Below are positions 26,707 through 35,200 of a stretch of DNA of 64,000 bases, piece after piece (position 1 is the first letter of the stretch; the number at the start of each line of letters is the position of its first letter). The notes under the pieces are model-generated. The model was not told the origin of the DNA. It saw only the letters and a list, made by a program, of their open reading frames with translations, and searched no databases. A program made the position numbers and the translations under genes. The stretch is from Cytophagales bacterium (lineage in GTDB: Bacteria; Bacteroidota; Bacteroidia; Cytophagales; Spirosomataceae): NCBI GenBank assembly GCA_013298125.1, contig JAAFJP010000027.1, forward strand, positions 24,418-88,417, read 5' to 3'.

Positions 26707-27810
26707 TTACTTAATCACCTCCCGAATCTCCACTTCCCCATCGGGTTTCACCTGCATAATACCCGTCGTTATCAGCGTATCACCCGTCGAAAGTCCCGAC
26801 AGAACTTCTACATCACGCTCGCCACGAGTACCCAATTGCACCTTCGTAGGCGTTGCTTTGCCATTTTTTACGATAAAAACTTTTGAACCTTTTTGTTCAG
26901 GAATAACTGCCTCCGTAGGAATCATAATAGCTGAACCTTTACTTTTCAAAACCAATTCAACACGAGCAAAAGAGCCTGGAATTAGCTTGTGAGAAGGATT
27001 TGGAGCAATCGCACGAATCTGTAAAGTACGAGTGATAGGGTCGATTTTGGGGTCAATTGCATAGACCGTTCCAATAAATTTTTGTTCAGAATTTTCTACT
27101 GTAAAATCCATCTTACCACCCACTCGCACGATAGACGAATATTTGGCAGGAACGGCAAACTCAATTTTGGCAGGATTGGTATTCGTCAAAGTAGCGATTT
27201 TAGTAGTTGGTGAAATATAACTTCCCATACTCACAAACCTGAATCCAATCGTTCCATCAAAAGGAGCTTTCAAAGTCATTTTCTGAATTTGTGCCGTCAA
27301 ATCTTCAATATCAGCCGAAATGGTATTGACAGAATTTACCGCAATATCGTATTCTCTTTGGCTAATTGCCTCTTTTTCAAGGAGTTTCTTCTGGCGAGCC
27401 TCATTGTCTTCCGCCAATTTTTTATTGAAACCTAACTTTTTCAAACGAGCTTGCAAGTCTTCGTCGTTGATGTGAAGTAAAGTCGTTCCACGTTTTACAA
27501 AATCCCCTTCTTTGATATTCAACGTAACAATTCTACCCGAAATTTCACTTCTGAGTTCCACTTCTTCATTGGGTAAAATCGTCCCGTTGGTATTGACTAA
27601 ATCATCCAAGCGTTTGGGTTGTACAACTGTTACAATGACAGAGGTTTTACCCCCTTTACCTCCCTTGCCATCTTTTCCCCCGCCCGACATCTCTTTCTTA
27701 TCTTTTTCGTCTTTGGGTTTGAATAAGGTTTTGAGTTTAGGATAGAAAAAAAGCCCCAAGATTAAGAGTATGACTAAAACCGTTAAAATATTTTTGGTAA
27801 TCTTTGACAT
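26707..27810 (-). CDS. RND efflux periplasmic adaptor (membrane fusion protein)
   Basis: The protein is about 367 residues when begun at MSKITKNILTVL. The 38-residue upstream extension has low-quality sequence and an inverted-repeat origin, so this start is preferred. There is an N-terminal membrane anchor (residues 5-22), a low-complexity linker (GGGKDGKGGKGGK), then the lipoyl/HlyD module. EVELRSEISGRIVTLNIKEGDFVKRG is the first half and APFDGTIGFRFVSMGSYISP the second, with an alpha hairpin between. The beta-barrel domain and a C-terminal RGERDVEVLSGLSTGDTLITTG complete it. It links the inner-membrane pump to an outer-membrane channel. The permease gene follows after the long palindrome. 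Confidence 0.9.
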   Translation of the reverse strand: MSKITKNILTVLVILLILGLFFYPKLKTLFKPKDEKDKKEMSGGGKDGKGGKGGKTSVIVTVVQPKRLDDLVNTNGTILPNEEVELRSEISGRIVTLNIKEGDFVKRGTTLLHINDEDLQARLKKLGFNKKLAEDNEARQKKLLEKEAISQREYDIAVNSVNTISADIEDLTAQIQKMTLKAPFDGTIGFRFVSMGSYISPTTKIATLTNTNPAKIEFAVPAKYSSIVRVGGKMDFTVENSEQKFIGTVYAIDPKIDPITRTLQIRAIAPNPSHKLIPGSFARVELVLKSKGSAIMIPTEAVIPEQKGSKVFIVKNGKATPTKVQLGTRGERDVEVLSGLSTGDTLITTGIMQVKPDGEVEIREVIK

Positions 27811-27831
27811 AAGTTTACAAATGTTGATTAG

Positions 27832-27991
27832 GAAGCTATTTAAACTTATTCCTTTTGTTGTAAATAGGTTCATTTTAAACCTAATTGCCCAAAATTTATT
27901 CAAAATAGCGATGCTATTCTTCAAAGATTTAGAACGATTAGATTCAAAATGAATTCAATTTCCAATCAAAACGAAAAGTTTAAATAGCTTC
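27832..27991. repeat. MITE-like element with 16-bp terminal inverted repeats
   Basis: GAAGCTATTTAAACTT at 27832-27847 is repeated inverted at 27976-27991. The interior (about 130 bp) is AT-rich and has no gene. It lies upstream of the RND adaptor start and upstream of the small 34-residue gene, so it probably contains or separates their promoters. It accounts for the implausible N-terminal extension of the adaptor frame. Confidence 0.65.
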
Positions 27992-28187
27992 TTGAAATTA
28001 TACTCGAAAATACGGCTTAAATTATTGAAAGCCTACATGGATTTCTGTTTTAGCTCAAAATTGTATATGATTTGGCAATAAGGTGCGACAAATTATATTT
28101 TCTCTTAAAAATCTGTTCTTTCCAAAAAATAATTTTTACTTTTACGAAGTTTTAAAATCCATCATTAACATCTAAATATCCGAAATC

Positions 28188-28292
28188 ATGGCAAAAGGAA
28201 CATCGATGCAGAAAGCTGTTAAAAAAGAGCCTCTCAAAACAGCGAAAGAAAAAAAGCAAGAGAAGAGAGAGAAAAAATCAAAAAATGACTAA
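28188..28292 (+). CDS. Small highly basic 34-residue protein
   Basis: An ATG at 28188 opens a frame for MAKGTSMQKAVKKEPLKTAK followed by a lysine/glutamate-rich tail ending KSKND. A perfect terminator hairpin begins 4 bases after the stop, which strongly supports it as a real gene too short for usual ORF cut-offs. The composition, 13 Lys and 1 Arg in 34 residues with Glu, suggests a nucleic-acid or ribosome-associated protein, but no family can be named. It precedes the selenium operon, with which it is not obviously co-transcribed. Confidence 0.7.
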   Translation: MAKGTSMQKAVKKEPLKTAKEKKQEKREKKSKND

Positions 28293-28295
28293 ACC

Positions 28296-28323
28296 AAGAA
28301 CACCATTTTCAGGTGTTCTTTTT
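28296..28323 (+). terminator. Rho-independent terminator after the small basic gene
   Basis: AAGAACACC (28296-28304) pairs perfectly with GGTGTTCTT (28312-28320) across a 7-base loop and is followed by TTT. It ends the 34-residue gene and overlaps only the dispensable 5' extension of the next frame. Confidence 0.88.
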
Positions 28324-28336
28324 GTTTGTAAACATC

Positions 28337-29401
28337 ATGGCAGTAAAACGAATCAGTATAGAAGACTTTTTGGATTTGGCAAAAACGCACCTCGTTTTAG
28401 ATGTACGTAGCCCAAGTGAGTATGCTCACGCCCACATACCCAACGCCCAAAGTTTACCTCTATTTTCGGATGAAGAGCGTAAGGTTGTAGGAACGGCGTA
28501 TAAGCAACTGAGCCGTGAGAATGCCATAAAATTTGGTTTAGATTATTTCGGACCTAATATGCGGAAGATGGTTGAGCGTGTTGAATTGCTTTCAAAAGTA
28601 TCTGAAAAAGAGCCACATACGACTAAAAAAATCCTTGTACACTGTTGGCGTGGGGGTATGCGAAGCGGGGCGGTATCTTGGCTTTTGGACTTGTACGGAT
28701 TCCAAATTTTTACGCTCGAAGGAGGTTATAAAGCATATCGAAATTATATTTTACAGCAATTTGAAAAGCCTTACAATTTCAAAATAATTGGGGGTTTTAC
28801 AGGTTCTGGGAAAACACCTCTATTATATGGTTTACAGAAAAATAAACTTTCAATTATTGACTTAGAAGGCATTGCGAATCATAAAGGCTCGGCTTTGGGA
28901 GGTATCGGACAAGAGCCTCAACCTTCGCAAGAAATGTTTGAAAATTTGTTGGGAATGGAGTTATCAAAGCATGATTTACAAACCCCAATTTTCTTAGAAG
29001 ATGAAAGCCAACGAATTGGAAATATGCAAATTCCGATGGCGATGTGGCACACCATGCGTAAAAGTATAGTTTACTTTTTAGACATTCCTTTTGAGGGAAG
29101 ATTGGAGTATTTGACCAAAGAATACGGTAATCTTCCAAAACCAGATTTGGTAAACGCCATCATGCGGATCCAGAAGCGTTTGGGTGGTTTGGAAACCAAA
29201 AATGCCATTAATTTTTTATTGGAAAATAACTTCAAGGAAAGTTTTAGAATCCTCTTGAAATACTATGATAAATGGTATGAAAAAGGTTTGTATAATCGTG
29301 ACAATGTAGAATCATTGATTAGGAAAATAGAAGGGCAAGTAGTTGATAATGAGATTAATACGGATATTTTAATGAATAATATTACTAAGAATGATTATTA
29401 G
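28337..29401 (+). CDS. mnmH: tRNA 2-selenouridine(34) synthase
   Basis: MnmH (SelU/YbbB) replaces sulfur by selenium in 2-thiouridine at the wobble position of certain tRNAs, via a geranylated intermediate, using selenophosphate. The 354-residue protein starting at MAVKRISI (8 codons after the first ATG; the earlier codons overlap the terminator) has an N-terminal rhodanese domain. Its active-site Cys is C103 in HCWRGGMRS, and a P-loop GFTGSGKT (153-160) follows. The rest matches the family length. Selenophosphate synthetase is encoded two genes downstream, so the locus makes selenium-modified tRNA. The next gene overlaps its end by 11 bases. Confidence 0.93.
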   Translation: MAVKRISIEDFLDLAKTHLVLDVRSPSEYAHAHIPNAQSLPLFSDEERKVVGTAYKQLSRENAIKFGLDYFGPNMRKMVERVELLSKVSEKEPHTTKKILVHCWRGGMRSGAVSWLLDLYGFQIFTLEGGYKAYRNYILQQFEKPYNFKIIGGFTGSGKTPLLYGLQKNKLSIIDLEGIANHKGSALGGIGQEPQPSQEMFENLLGMELSKHDLQTPIFLEDESQRIGNMQIPMAMWHTMRKSIVYFLDIPFEGRLEYLTKEYGNLPKPDLVNAIMRIQKRLGGLETKNAINFLLENNFKESFRILLKYYDKWYEKGLYNRDNVESLIRKIEGQVVDNEINTDILMNNITKNDY

Positions 29402-29783
29402 ACAAGCAACATTAGAAGATGAAAAAGCGATAGACGCTTTTGATCAATTTGGAGGGTATAGAAATCTTGAAATTATTAGAAATGAAGTTTGGGTTGCGGT
29501 TTTAGAAGATAAAATTGCAGGTTTTGTAACTTTTGACCGTTCATTTTATGAAAGACCATTTCTCAGATACATTATAACTAATCCCGATTTCAGAAGAAAG
29601 AATGTAGCTAAAAAGATGATGATTTTCATCGAAGAAAAATGTAAAGATGAAAAACTGTTTACTTCCACAGAAGCAGATAATTTGCCAATGATTACCTTAT
29701 TAAATCAGCTTAATTATAAAATGGCGGGTATCATAAATGAACTCCAAGAGGTTGCAGAAGTGATTTATTGTAAAGAATTATAG
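29391..29783 (+). CDS. GNAT family N-acetyltransferase
   Basis: The 130-residue protein has the GNAT pattern: [14 protein letters not shown] (strand 4), [21 protein letters not shown] (strand 4-5 with an R/Q-x-x-x-x-A-type acetyl-CoA loop, here [10 protein letters not shown]), and [22 protein letters not shown] (helix 4-5). It overlaps the mnmH stop by 11 bases and precedes selD by 4 bases, so it is inside the selenium operon. Its substrate is unknown. A role in tRNA or selenium metabolism is inferred only from position. Confidence 0.85.
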   Translation: MIIRQATLEDEKAIDAFDQFGGYRNLEIIRNEVWVAVLEDKIAGFVTFDRSFYERPFLRYIITNPDFRRKNVAKKMMIFIEEKCKDEKLFTSTEADNLPMITLLNQLNYKMAGIINELQEVAEVIYCKEL

Positions 29784-29787
29784 ATTT

Positions 29788-30828
29788 ATGGAACAAATAA
29801 AATTAACCCAATATTCACACGGGGCGGGTTGTGGATGTAAGATTTCACCGCAAGTTTTAGACGTAATTTTGAAGGGCAATATCGCCATGCCCGATAACGA
29901 TAAATTGATTGTCGGAAATCATAGTAAAGATGATGCCGCTGTCTTGGATATGGGCAATGGTACAGCTTTGATTTCGACTACTGATTTCTTCATGCCCATC
30001 GTGGATGATCCTTTTAATTTTGGTAGAATTGCCTCTGCAAACGCCATCAGCGATGTTTATGCGATGGGAGGGAAGCCCGTTTTGGCGATTGCAATCCTCG
30101 GTTGGCCCATCAATAAATTGTCTCCCGAAGTGGCTCAACAAGTCATTGACGGCAGTAGAAGTATTTGTAAAGAAGCGGGAATTTCTTTGGCGGGCGGACA
30201 CAGTATTGACTCACCCGAACCTATTTTTGGCTTGGCAGTAAACGGTATAGTTCCTATCGAAAACATCAAACAAAACAACAAAGCCCAAGACGGTGATGTC
30301 TTGTTTTTGACTAAACCTTTGGGCGTTGGAATCTTGACAACTGCCGAGAAAAAAGACCTTCTCAAAGACGAACACAAAGATTTGGCCGCTAATCAAATGA
30401 TGCAACTGAATAAGGTAGGAGAGGAGTTAGGTAAATTAAATTCAGTAAACGCCATGACGGACGTGACGGGTTTTGGGCTTTTGGGGCATCTTACCGAAAT
30501 GGCAGAAGGGAGCGGATTGAGTGCAGTGATTGATTTTAAGAATATTCCCTTAATTACTCCGTCTATTTTTGAATATATCGAAAAAGGCTCTGTCCCAGGT
30601 GGAACTAACAGAAATAGAGATAGTTATGGTCATAAAATTGGCAAAATGTCCGAAGAAAAATGGGCTATCCTCGCCGACCCACAAACCTCTGGCGGATTGT
30701 TGATTTCGGTGGATAAAAATAAAACGGATGAAGTGATTAAAGTATTGAAATACAATGGATTAGAAGAGTTTGTAATGCCCATTGGATATTTAAAAAGTGT
30801 TGGCGAAAATGTGGTTGAGGTGGTTTGA
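29788..30828 (+). CDS. selD: Selenide, water dikinase (selenophosphate synthetase)
   Basis: SelD makes selenophosphate from selenide and ATP, the selenium donor for MnmH. The 346-residue protein begins with [14 protein letters not shown]15 corresponds to the catalytic Cys (cysteine, not selenocysteine) and K18 to the essential lysine. It continues with AIATADFFMP-type motifs (here [22 protein letters not shown]), [21 protein letters not shown] and [11 protein letters not shown]. It is full length. No selenocysteine machinery (SelA/SelB/tRNA-Sec) is in the window, so selenium use may be limited to tRNA. Confidence 0.95.
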   Translation: MEQIKLTQYSHGAGCGCKISPQVLDVILKGNIAMPDNDKLIVGNHSKDDAAVLDMGNGTALISTTDFFMPIVDDPFNFGRIASANAISDVYAMGGKPVLAIAILGWPINKLSPEVAQQVIDGSRSICKEAGISLAGGHSIDSPEPIFGLAVNGIVPIENIKQNNKAQDGDVLFLTKPLGVGILTTAEKKDLLKDEHKDLAANQMMQLNKVGEELGKLNSVNAMTDVTGFGLLGHLTEMAEGSGLSAVIDFKNIPLITPSIFEYIEKGSVPGGTNRNRDSYGHKIGKMSEEKWAILADPQTSGGLLISVDKNKTDEVIKVLKYNGLEEFVMPIGYLKSVGENVVEVV

Positions 30829-30925
30829 TAAAAATGGTTACTCAAACTGTCAGATAAATGACAATTATTACGTAACAATTTTCATAATTTGCCGTTCAAA
30901 TATTTAAACAAAACCATTTTTTTTT

Positions 30926-31591
30926 ATGAAAAAAGCACTCTTATTTCTTTCTCTCTCAATTTTAACTTTCGGAGCAATGTCTCAAAGTGGCACATCTTTT
31001 GAATTAGGCGGAGCAATTGGCTCTTCTGTCGGAAGTATTAGTGCATCGGGTTTTCAGAATTGGGGACTTGGCTCAAAGAAGAAATTTTATGTGGGCACGG
31101 GCGTACGATTCACCTCATTTTTTGGAAGCAATGTCAATTTCACGACTGCCCCTGCCGATTTAACGGGTGAAGACAAAAACATTGATACGCTTTTAGCTCC
31201 AAGTCCAGGGGTGAGTTCTCTTAATTTGATGATTAGTTTGGGCTACAAAGTCTCTGAGAAATTAGACGTAGGGTTTAATATTGATGCCATCGGTATTTCA
31301 TTTGGACCAACTGGAATGCTCAATTATATCAGAAACGGAAAGGCTATTGTAACTCCTGCAAGTCCAACTTCACCGAATATCTTATTGATAGGAGACAACG
31401 ACAAAGGTTCATTGAATTCTCATTTATTTGTTCGTTATAAAATTGCTGAAAAATTAGGGCTGAAATTAGCCTACCAGTTTTTGTTTAATGAACTAACCAC
31501 TACTACAAAAGTGCAGACGATTCCATCAGCAAATGATAGATTCAGAGCAAAATCTTCGATGATTTATGTGGGGTTTAATTATAATTTTTAG
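30926..31591 (+). CDS. Outer-membrane beta-barrel-like protein
   Basis: The 221-residue protein has a signal peptide ending near AMSQ (about residue 20). Alternating strands follow, with an N-terminal GAIGSSVGSISASGF and a final FVRYKIAEKLGLKLAYQFLF...MIYVGFNYNF, the typical C-terminal aromatic of a small outer-membrane barrel. It stands alone 98 bases after selD. The function is unknown. A porin-like or anchoring role is inferred. Confidence 0.6.
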   Translation: MKKALLFLSLSILTFGAMSQSGTSFELGGAIGSSVGSISASGFQNWGLGSKKKFYVGTGVRFTSFFGSNVNFTTAPADLTGEDKNIDTLLAPSPGVSSLNLMISLGYKVSEKLDVGFNIDAIGISFGPTGMLNYIRNGKAIVTPASPTSPNILLIGDNDKGSLNSHLFVRYKIAEKLGLKLAYQFLFNELTTTTKVQTIPSANDRFRAKSSMIYVGFNYNF

Positions 31592-31626
31592 TGTTCAAAA
31601 AACTTTAAATTGTCTTATTATTATTT

Positions 31627-31719
31627 CAGAACACGATTGCGAAACGTCGCACCGTTAAGATTAATAGAATTAACAAGATTAATCATAAAAATCCTGTAAA
31701 TCCTAAAATCGTGTTCTGA
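31627..31719. repeat. Palindrome-ended element, TCAGAACACGATT family, copy 1
   Basis: A perfect 13-bp inverted pair TCAGAACACGATT (31627-31639) and AATCGTGTTCTGA (31707-31719) flanks about 67 AT-rich bases with AACAAGATTAATC-type runs. A second copy lies at 48195-48284. No coding content. Probably a non-autonomous mobile repeat. Confidence 0.75.
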
Positions 31720-31862
31720 CAAATTATTGTTTTTCAAACATTAGAATAGAAAATAAAAATTCATTTAGAACCTGTTAGAACAGGTATTTTTACCCTGTTT
31801 TGAGAAATATTTAAGATTTAATTTTGGTAAAAATACATACCATCATTAAATCTTAAATTAAC

Positions 31863-33200
31863 ATGAAAAACGTCCACAAATTAATCGTCCTCCTTGCATT
31901 ATTTTTCTCTTTAAATGCTTATTCACAGACAGGTTTTACTATCAAACCAAGTCAAAATCTCAAAAATCTTCCTGCTTTACAATCCTTCGTTTTTGGACAA
32001 TCGGGGCAGTATTGGCTTTTGATTGGTGGTCGGACAAATGGCTTTCATGGATTTTCTAATTATCAAGATTTTCCTTTCAAAAAGGCAAATAAATTTGTTT
32101 ATGTTTACAATACTGCCACCAATAAATTAGACAGTATGGCTACCGCTTTCTTGCCCGAAATCCTCAAAGAGCAATATACGTCTTCTAATATGCAACATTT
32201 TCAGGTAGGGAATTATCTTTATATTTCAGGTGGTTACGGTGAATTTCATGCTAAACGTCCCGACTCTACTTATAAGACTTATTCAACGCTATCGAGAGTT
32301 AATATTGCTCAAATTATCAATGCTGTACTTACCAAAAATATCATAAAGTTCAGAACCTCAGTTGTTTATGCTAAGGATAATTTAACTGCCTCAACGGGTG
32401 GAGAGATGTATAAACTTCCCGATGGAAAATTTTATTTAGTGCTTGGACATCGTTTTGATGGAACATATAGTGCAGATACTACGGCTGGCAAGACCCGACA
32501 AACTTACCTTGATTCAGTTCATGTTTTCAAACTTACAGAAACGCCTTCGAGTATCGCCATAACCCCAGGTTCAAGGCAGTATATTTCTGATAATTTATCT
32601 GATAATACTACCCAATTTAGACGGAGGGATTTATTGGTAGTTCCTGCCATTCAGAGAGGAGGACAAGGCATCGGGCTGACCGTTTACGGAGGGGTATTTA
32701 CTACCAATGTTTTACCTTTTCGGAATCCTATTTATTTGAAAGGCGGAGCTATTCCAAATTATCAATTAGACAAAACCTATATCCAAACTTCCAATATTTA
32801 TGCAACGGCAAATGTCGAAATGTATGATGCGATTAATGACGTAATGCTCACTACGGCTTTTGGGGGCATTGGCAATGATACAACTAAAAAGGGTAGAGAT
32901 GCTTTTACCCAAAAAATCATGACGATTAGTAAAAATAATCGAACCAACGCAACGACAGAAATAGTCAATCCAAGTAGTTTGCCTACGTTTATGGGTGCAG
33001 AAGGGATATTTGTTTCCGCTCCAAATGTACCGATGCATAATGCCCAATATGAAGTTATTAGCTACAATAGACTCCCTACGGGTACGCCAACACTCATTGG
33101 TTACATATACGGGGGCATTGTGTCGAATTTACCAACTTGGGGTTCTTCGAATCCCACCATACCGAGTAGAATGGTTTATGAGGTTTATTTTACGAAATAG
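31863..33200 (+). CDS. Secreted kelch-like propeller protein
   Basis: The 445-residue protein has a signal peptide ending near AYSQ. Kelch-type repeats are recognisable: WLLIGGRTNGFHGFSN, YVYNTATNKLDSM, YLYISGGYGEFHA, LVLGHRFDGTY, AFGGIGNDTTKKGRDA. The signature is double-glycine followed by an aromatic and then a variable loop. Propellers of this kind bind other proteins or sugars at the cell surface. No enzyme residues or sorting tag are evident. It lies between two repeat elements and is monocistronic. Confidence 0.6.
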   Translation: MKNVHKLIVLLALFFSLNAYSQTGFTIKPSQNLKNLPALQSFVFGQSGQYWLLIGGRTNGFHGFSNYQDFPFKKANKFVYVYNTATNKLDSMATAFLPEILKEQYTSSNMQHFQVGNYLYISGGYGEFHAKRPDSTYKTYSTLSRVNIAQIINAVLTKNIIKFRTSVVYAKDNLTASTGGEMYKLPDGKFYLVLGHRFDGTYSADTTAGKTRQTYLDSVHVFKLTETPSSIAITPGSRQYISDNLSDNTTQFRRRDLLVVPAIQRGGQGIGLTVYGGVFTTNVLPFRNPIYLKGGAIPNYQLDKTYIQTSNIYATANVEMYDAINDVMLTTAFGGIGNDTTKKGRDAFTQKIMTISKNNRTNATTEIVNPSSLPTFMGAEGIFVSAPNVPMHNAQYEVISYNRLPTGTPTLIGYIYGGIVSNLPTWGSSNPTIPSRMVYEVYFTK

Positions 33201-33239
33201 TTTTTGTAAAACATTGAAAATAAGACTATTAACTTCAAT

Positions 33240-33429
33240 AGGACTTACGCAAAACGTAGTTTAAGCTCAAAGGGCTGTCATTTTGGTAATTTACAAGTTT
33301 CTCAGTTAAGCGAAGCCCCACTGGGGCGACAATTTAGTCAAGTAACTGTCGCCCCGATGGGGCTTAGAATAACGGTTTTGTATTATTTACCAAAATTTCG
33401 CCCCGATGAGGCTTTATTGCGTATGTCCT
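33240..33429. repeat. MITE-like 190-bp inverted-repeat element
   Basis: Ends AGGACTTACGCAA (33240-33252) and TTGCGTATGTCCT (33417-33429) match in inverted orientation with one mismatch. Inside lie an inner inverted pair around ATTTTGGTAA and an 18-base hairpin (33314-33331 with 33347-33364; GCCCCACTGGGGCG-type, two mismatches). No frame is present. Structure is that of a miniature inverted-repeat transposable element between two convergent genes. Confidence 0.7.
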
Positions 33430-33443
33430 GTTCCAATTATTAT

Positions 33444-34112
33444 TTATCTCAAAGGCGTTAATTCCACTTTACGAAACTCAACCTCTGCCCCTTCCGCTTG
33501 CAAAGCCACTTGCCCTTTCTGAACTGTAGCCCCAAATCCATCATTGACCACATCGCCGTTTAGCCATACTTTTATTTTGTCACCACGACATTCTACTACC
33601 ATTTTATTCCACTCTCCGAGAGGTTTTTCAGAATTATCCGTCAGGTTCGGAATTCTTCTTTCTTTATCTTCTGTAACGCCCCAATTTTTCTTTGGACCTC
33701 TACGTTTTTCCATATTTGGTACGCTAATATCTTCGGCAATGCACCAAAAATCTCCCGCATTTTCGTGCATCATTTGTACTTCGATTGACTTTGGAAATTG
33801 CTTGTATAATGCCCTTAGTGAAGAAGCATGAACCAAAACGCCACAATTTCCAGGTTTTCCAGCAAAACGATATTCCACCTCCAAACGATAATTAGAATAT
33901 TTTTCTTTCGTAATCAAATGCCCTTGCGGTTCTCCCAGACTTACTAACAAACCTTTGCGGATGATAAAAGGATTGATGGCTTTGGGGTCATTGTCCATGG
34001 CTGGGACATCCACAAACCAATTATTCAAATCTTTGCCATTGAAGAGTTTAACAGCCTTTTGGGCGAAAGTGGTAGTTGAAATTAGGCTTAATAAAAGGAT
34101 TAGCTTTTTCAT
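33444..34112 (-). CDS. DUF1080 (3-keto-disaccharide hydrolase-like) secreted protein
   Basis: The protein is about 222 residues from the chosen ATG (MKKLILLLSLIS, 8 codons into the longer frame), with a signal peptide ending near TFAQ. The body has the family's VKLFNGKDLNNWFVD start, KYSNYRLEVEYRFAGKPGNCGVLVHAS, EVQMMHENAGDFWCI, GEWNKMVVECRGDKIKVWLNGDVVND and the terminal strand. DUF1080 beta-sandwiches are often glycoside hydrolases or sugar-binding proteins in Bacteroidota. The substrate is unknown. The frame's upstream part lacks a signal sequence, hence the chosen start. Confidence 0.85.
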   Translation of the reverse strand: MKKLILLLSLISTTTFAQKAVKLFNGKDLNNWFVDVPAMDNDPKAINPFIIRKGLLVSLGEPQGHLITKEKYSNYRLEVEYRFAGKPGNCGVLVHASSLRALYKQFPKSIEVQMMHENAGDFWCIAEDISVPNMEKRRGPKKNWGVTEDKERRIPNLTDNSEKPLGEWNKMVVECRGDKIKVWLNGDVVNDGFGATVQKGQVALQAEGAEVEFRKVELTPLR

Positions 34113-34187
34113 GAACTCTTGGATTACATTTAACATTTCAAAAAATATCCGATATTTGTAGTTAAATGTAAGAAAAAATCATTTATA

Positions 34188-34400
34188 ATGACATTCAATC
34201 AACAAAATATCCAAACAGAATTACGCAATTTAGAAGAAGGTAAAAAAGCTATTTTTAAGAATGAGAAAGGTAAAGTGAAGGTTTTTCGATTGAAGAATGA
34301 CTACTATTTTATTACGTTCAATGGTAATGAAATAGAAACGATAAAGGAGATTGAAGCGGTTTATGAAACAGTGATAGGTATTTTAGAAATCAACGAGTAG
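34188..34400 (+). CDS. Small hypothetical protein
   Basis: The 70-residue protein (MTFNQQNIQTELRNLEEGKK start) has one helix followed by a beta hairpin-like part (KGKVKVFRLKNDYYFITF) and a helical end. It starts divergently from the DUF1080 gene, and its 3' end overlaps the ceramidase gene's 3' end by 11 bases on opposite strands. The composition looks protein-like but no family is recognised. Confidence 0.55.
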   Translation: MTFNQQNIQTELRNLEEGKKAIFKNEKGKVKVFRLKNDYYFITFNGNEIETIKEIEAVYETVIGILEINE

Positions 34401-35199
34401 TTTTCCAAAACCGAAAAAAAGCGTAAGTACAAAAGCTACTTAGCCCCGTCAATAAATGCCAGACTGAATGCCCCTGATACCACGAATGAGGGTCACAATT
34501 GATTTTTTGGACATCCATTATCCTGATTTTGACGGCTACCATTATTAAAATCAGACTCAAAATCCCCAAAAGTATGTATCGTTGTCTGGGGAATTGGAAG
34601 TAATTTATTCCCATGAAAATCATCATCAATAGTATCAAAACTGGCACTAAAATACTACTCGAAACCAAGAGGTGGACTTGATAAAATGAGATGATAATAA
34701 GCACCATCGTAATAATCCAAATCCGTTTGGCACGTTCCGTAAAATTGATTTTGTGTAATACGTGATAAAGCCCAATACCTACGAGTGTGAGCGTAACCCC
34801 ATAAGTCCCGTTCATATCCACCCTCTGACCCGCCCACGTGAGAGAAGCATGAAAAAAGGCACTCCCGAAACCCAGATAGATAAAACAGAAACCCATCAAA
34901 GCCGATAACAAAGGAAAATTTGCCAAACGGTTTTCAAAATTCCTATTTTTATAATCCCACCATGCAATCTGACAAATCAATATTCCCAAAAAGAAATACA
35001 CCAAATTGGAATAGGTATTCATGGATTGATGAAAGAATCTGTCAGGATTATTAAACTCGCAATACTCCACCTTCACGGCTGATTGGCTGATGGTCATGCC
35101 TTGCCAGATGCTTCCATCAAGGGTTTGGTTTAGTCCAAACCAGATGAGAAGCATTGTTACTGTGGCTATGAAGGAGCGGATTAGGAGTTTTTGCATCAT
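34390..35199 (-). CDS. Ceramidase-family (alkaline ceramidase-like) integral membrane protein
   Basis: The protein is about 269 residues from the tandem ATGs at 35199/35196, just after the nadB stop. There are seven hydrophobic segments. The catalytic metal motifs of the ceramidase/CREST family appear in order: YCEFNN near the start, a Ser/His pair in LGFGSAFFHASLTWAGQRVDM, and HSWYQGHSVWHLLTG near the end, with histidines that bind zinc. Bacterial members may hydrolyse amide-linked sphingolipids, which Bacteroidota make, but the substrate here is not known. It is translated directly after nadB and may share its transcript. Confidence 0.8.
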   Translation of the reverse strand: MMQKLLIRSFIATVTMLLIWFGLNQTLDGSIWQGMTISQSAVKVEYCEFNNPDRFFHQSMNTYSNLVYFFLGILICQIAWWDYKNRNFENRLANFPLLSALMGFCFIYLGFGSAFFHASLTWAGQRVDMNGTYGVTLTLVGIGLYHVLHKINFTERAKRIWIITMVLIIISFYQVHLLVSSSILVPVLILLMMIFMGINYFQFPRQRYILLGILSLILIMVAVKIRIMDVQKINCDPHSWYQGHSVWHLLTGLSSFCTYAFFRFWKTTR

Positions 35200-35200
35200 C

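Noticed and set aside
27811..27924. 38-codon N-terminal extension of the RND adaptor
   Set aside because: It lies in the inverted-repeat element, and MSKITKNIL at 27810 gives the expected membrane anchor.
29788..30828. Selenocysteine-containing SelD
   Set aside because: The catalytic codon encodes Cys in GCGCK and no in-frame TGA is present.
30860..30890. Possible Bacteroidota -7 box upstream of the barrel protein gene
   Set aside because: The match to TAnnTTTG is one base short and no -33 TTTG at proper spacing was seen.
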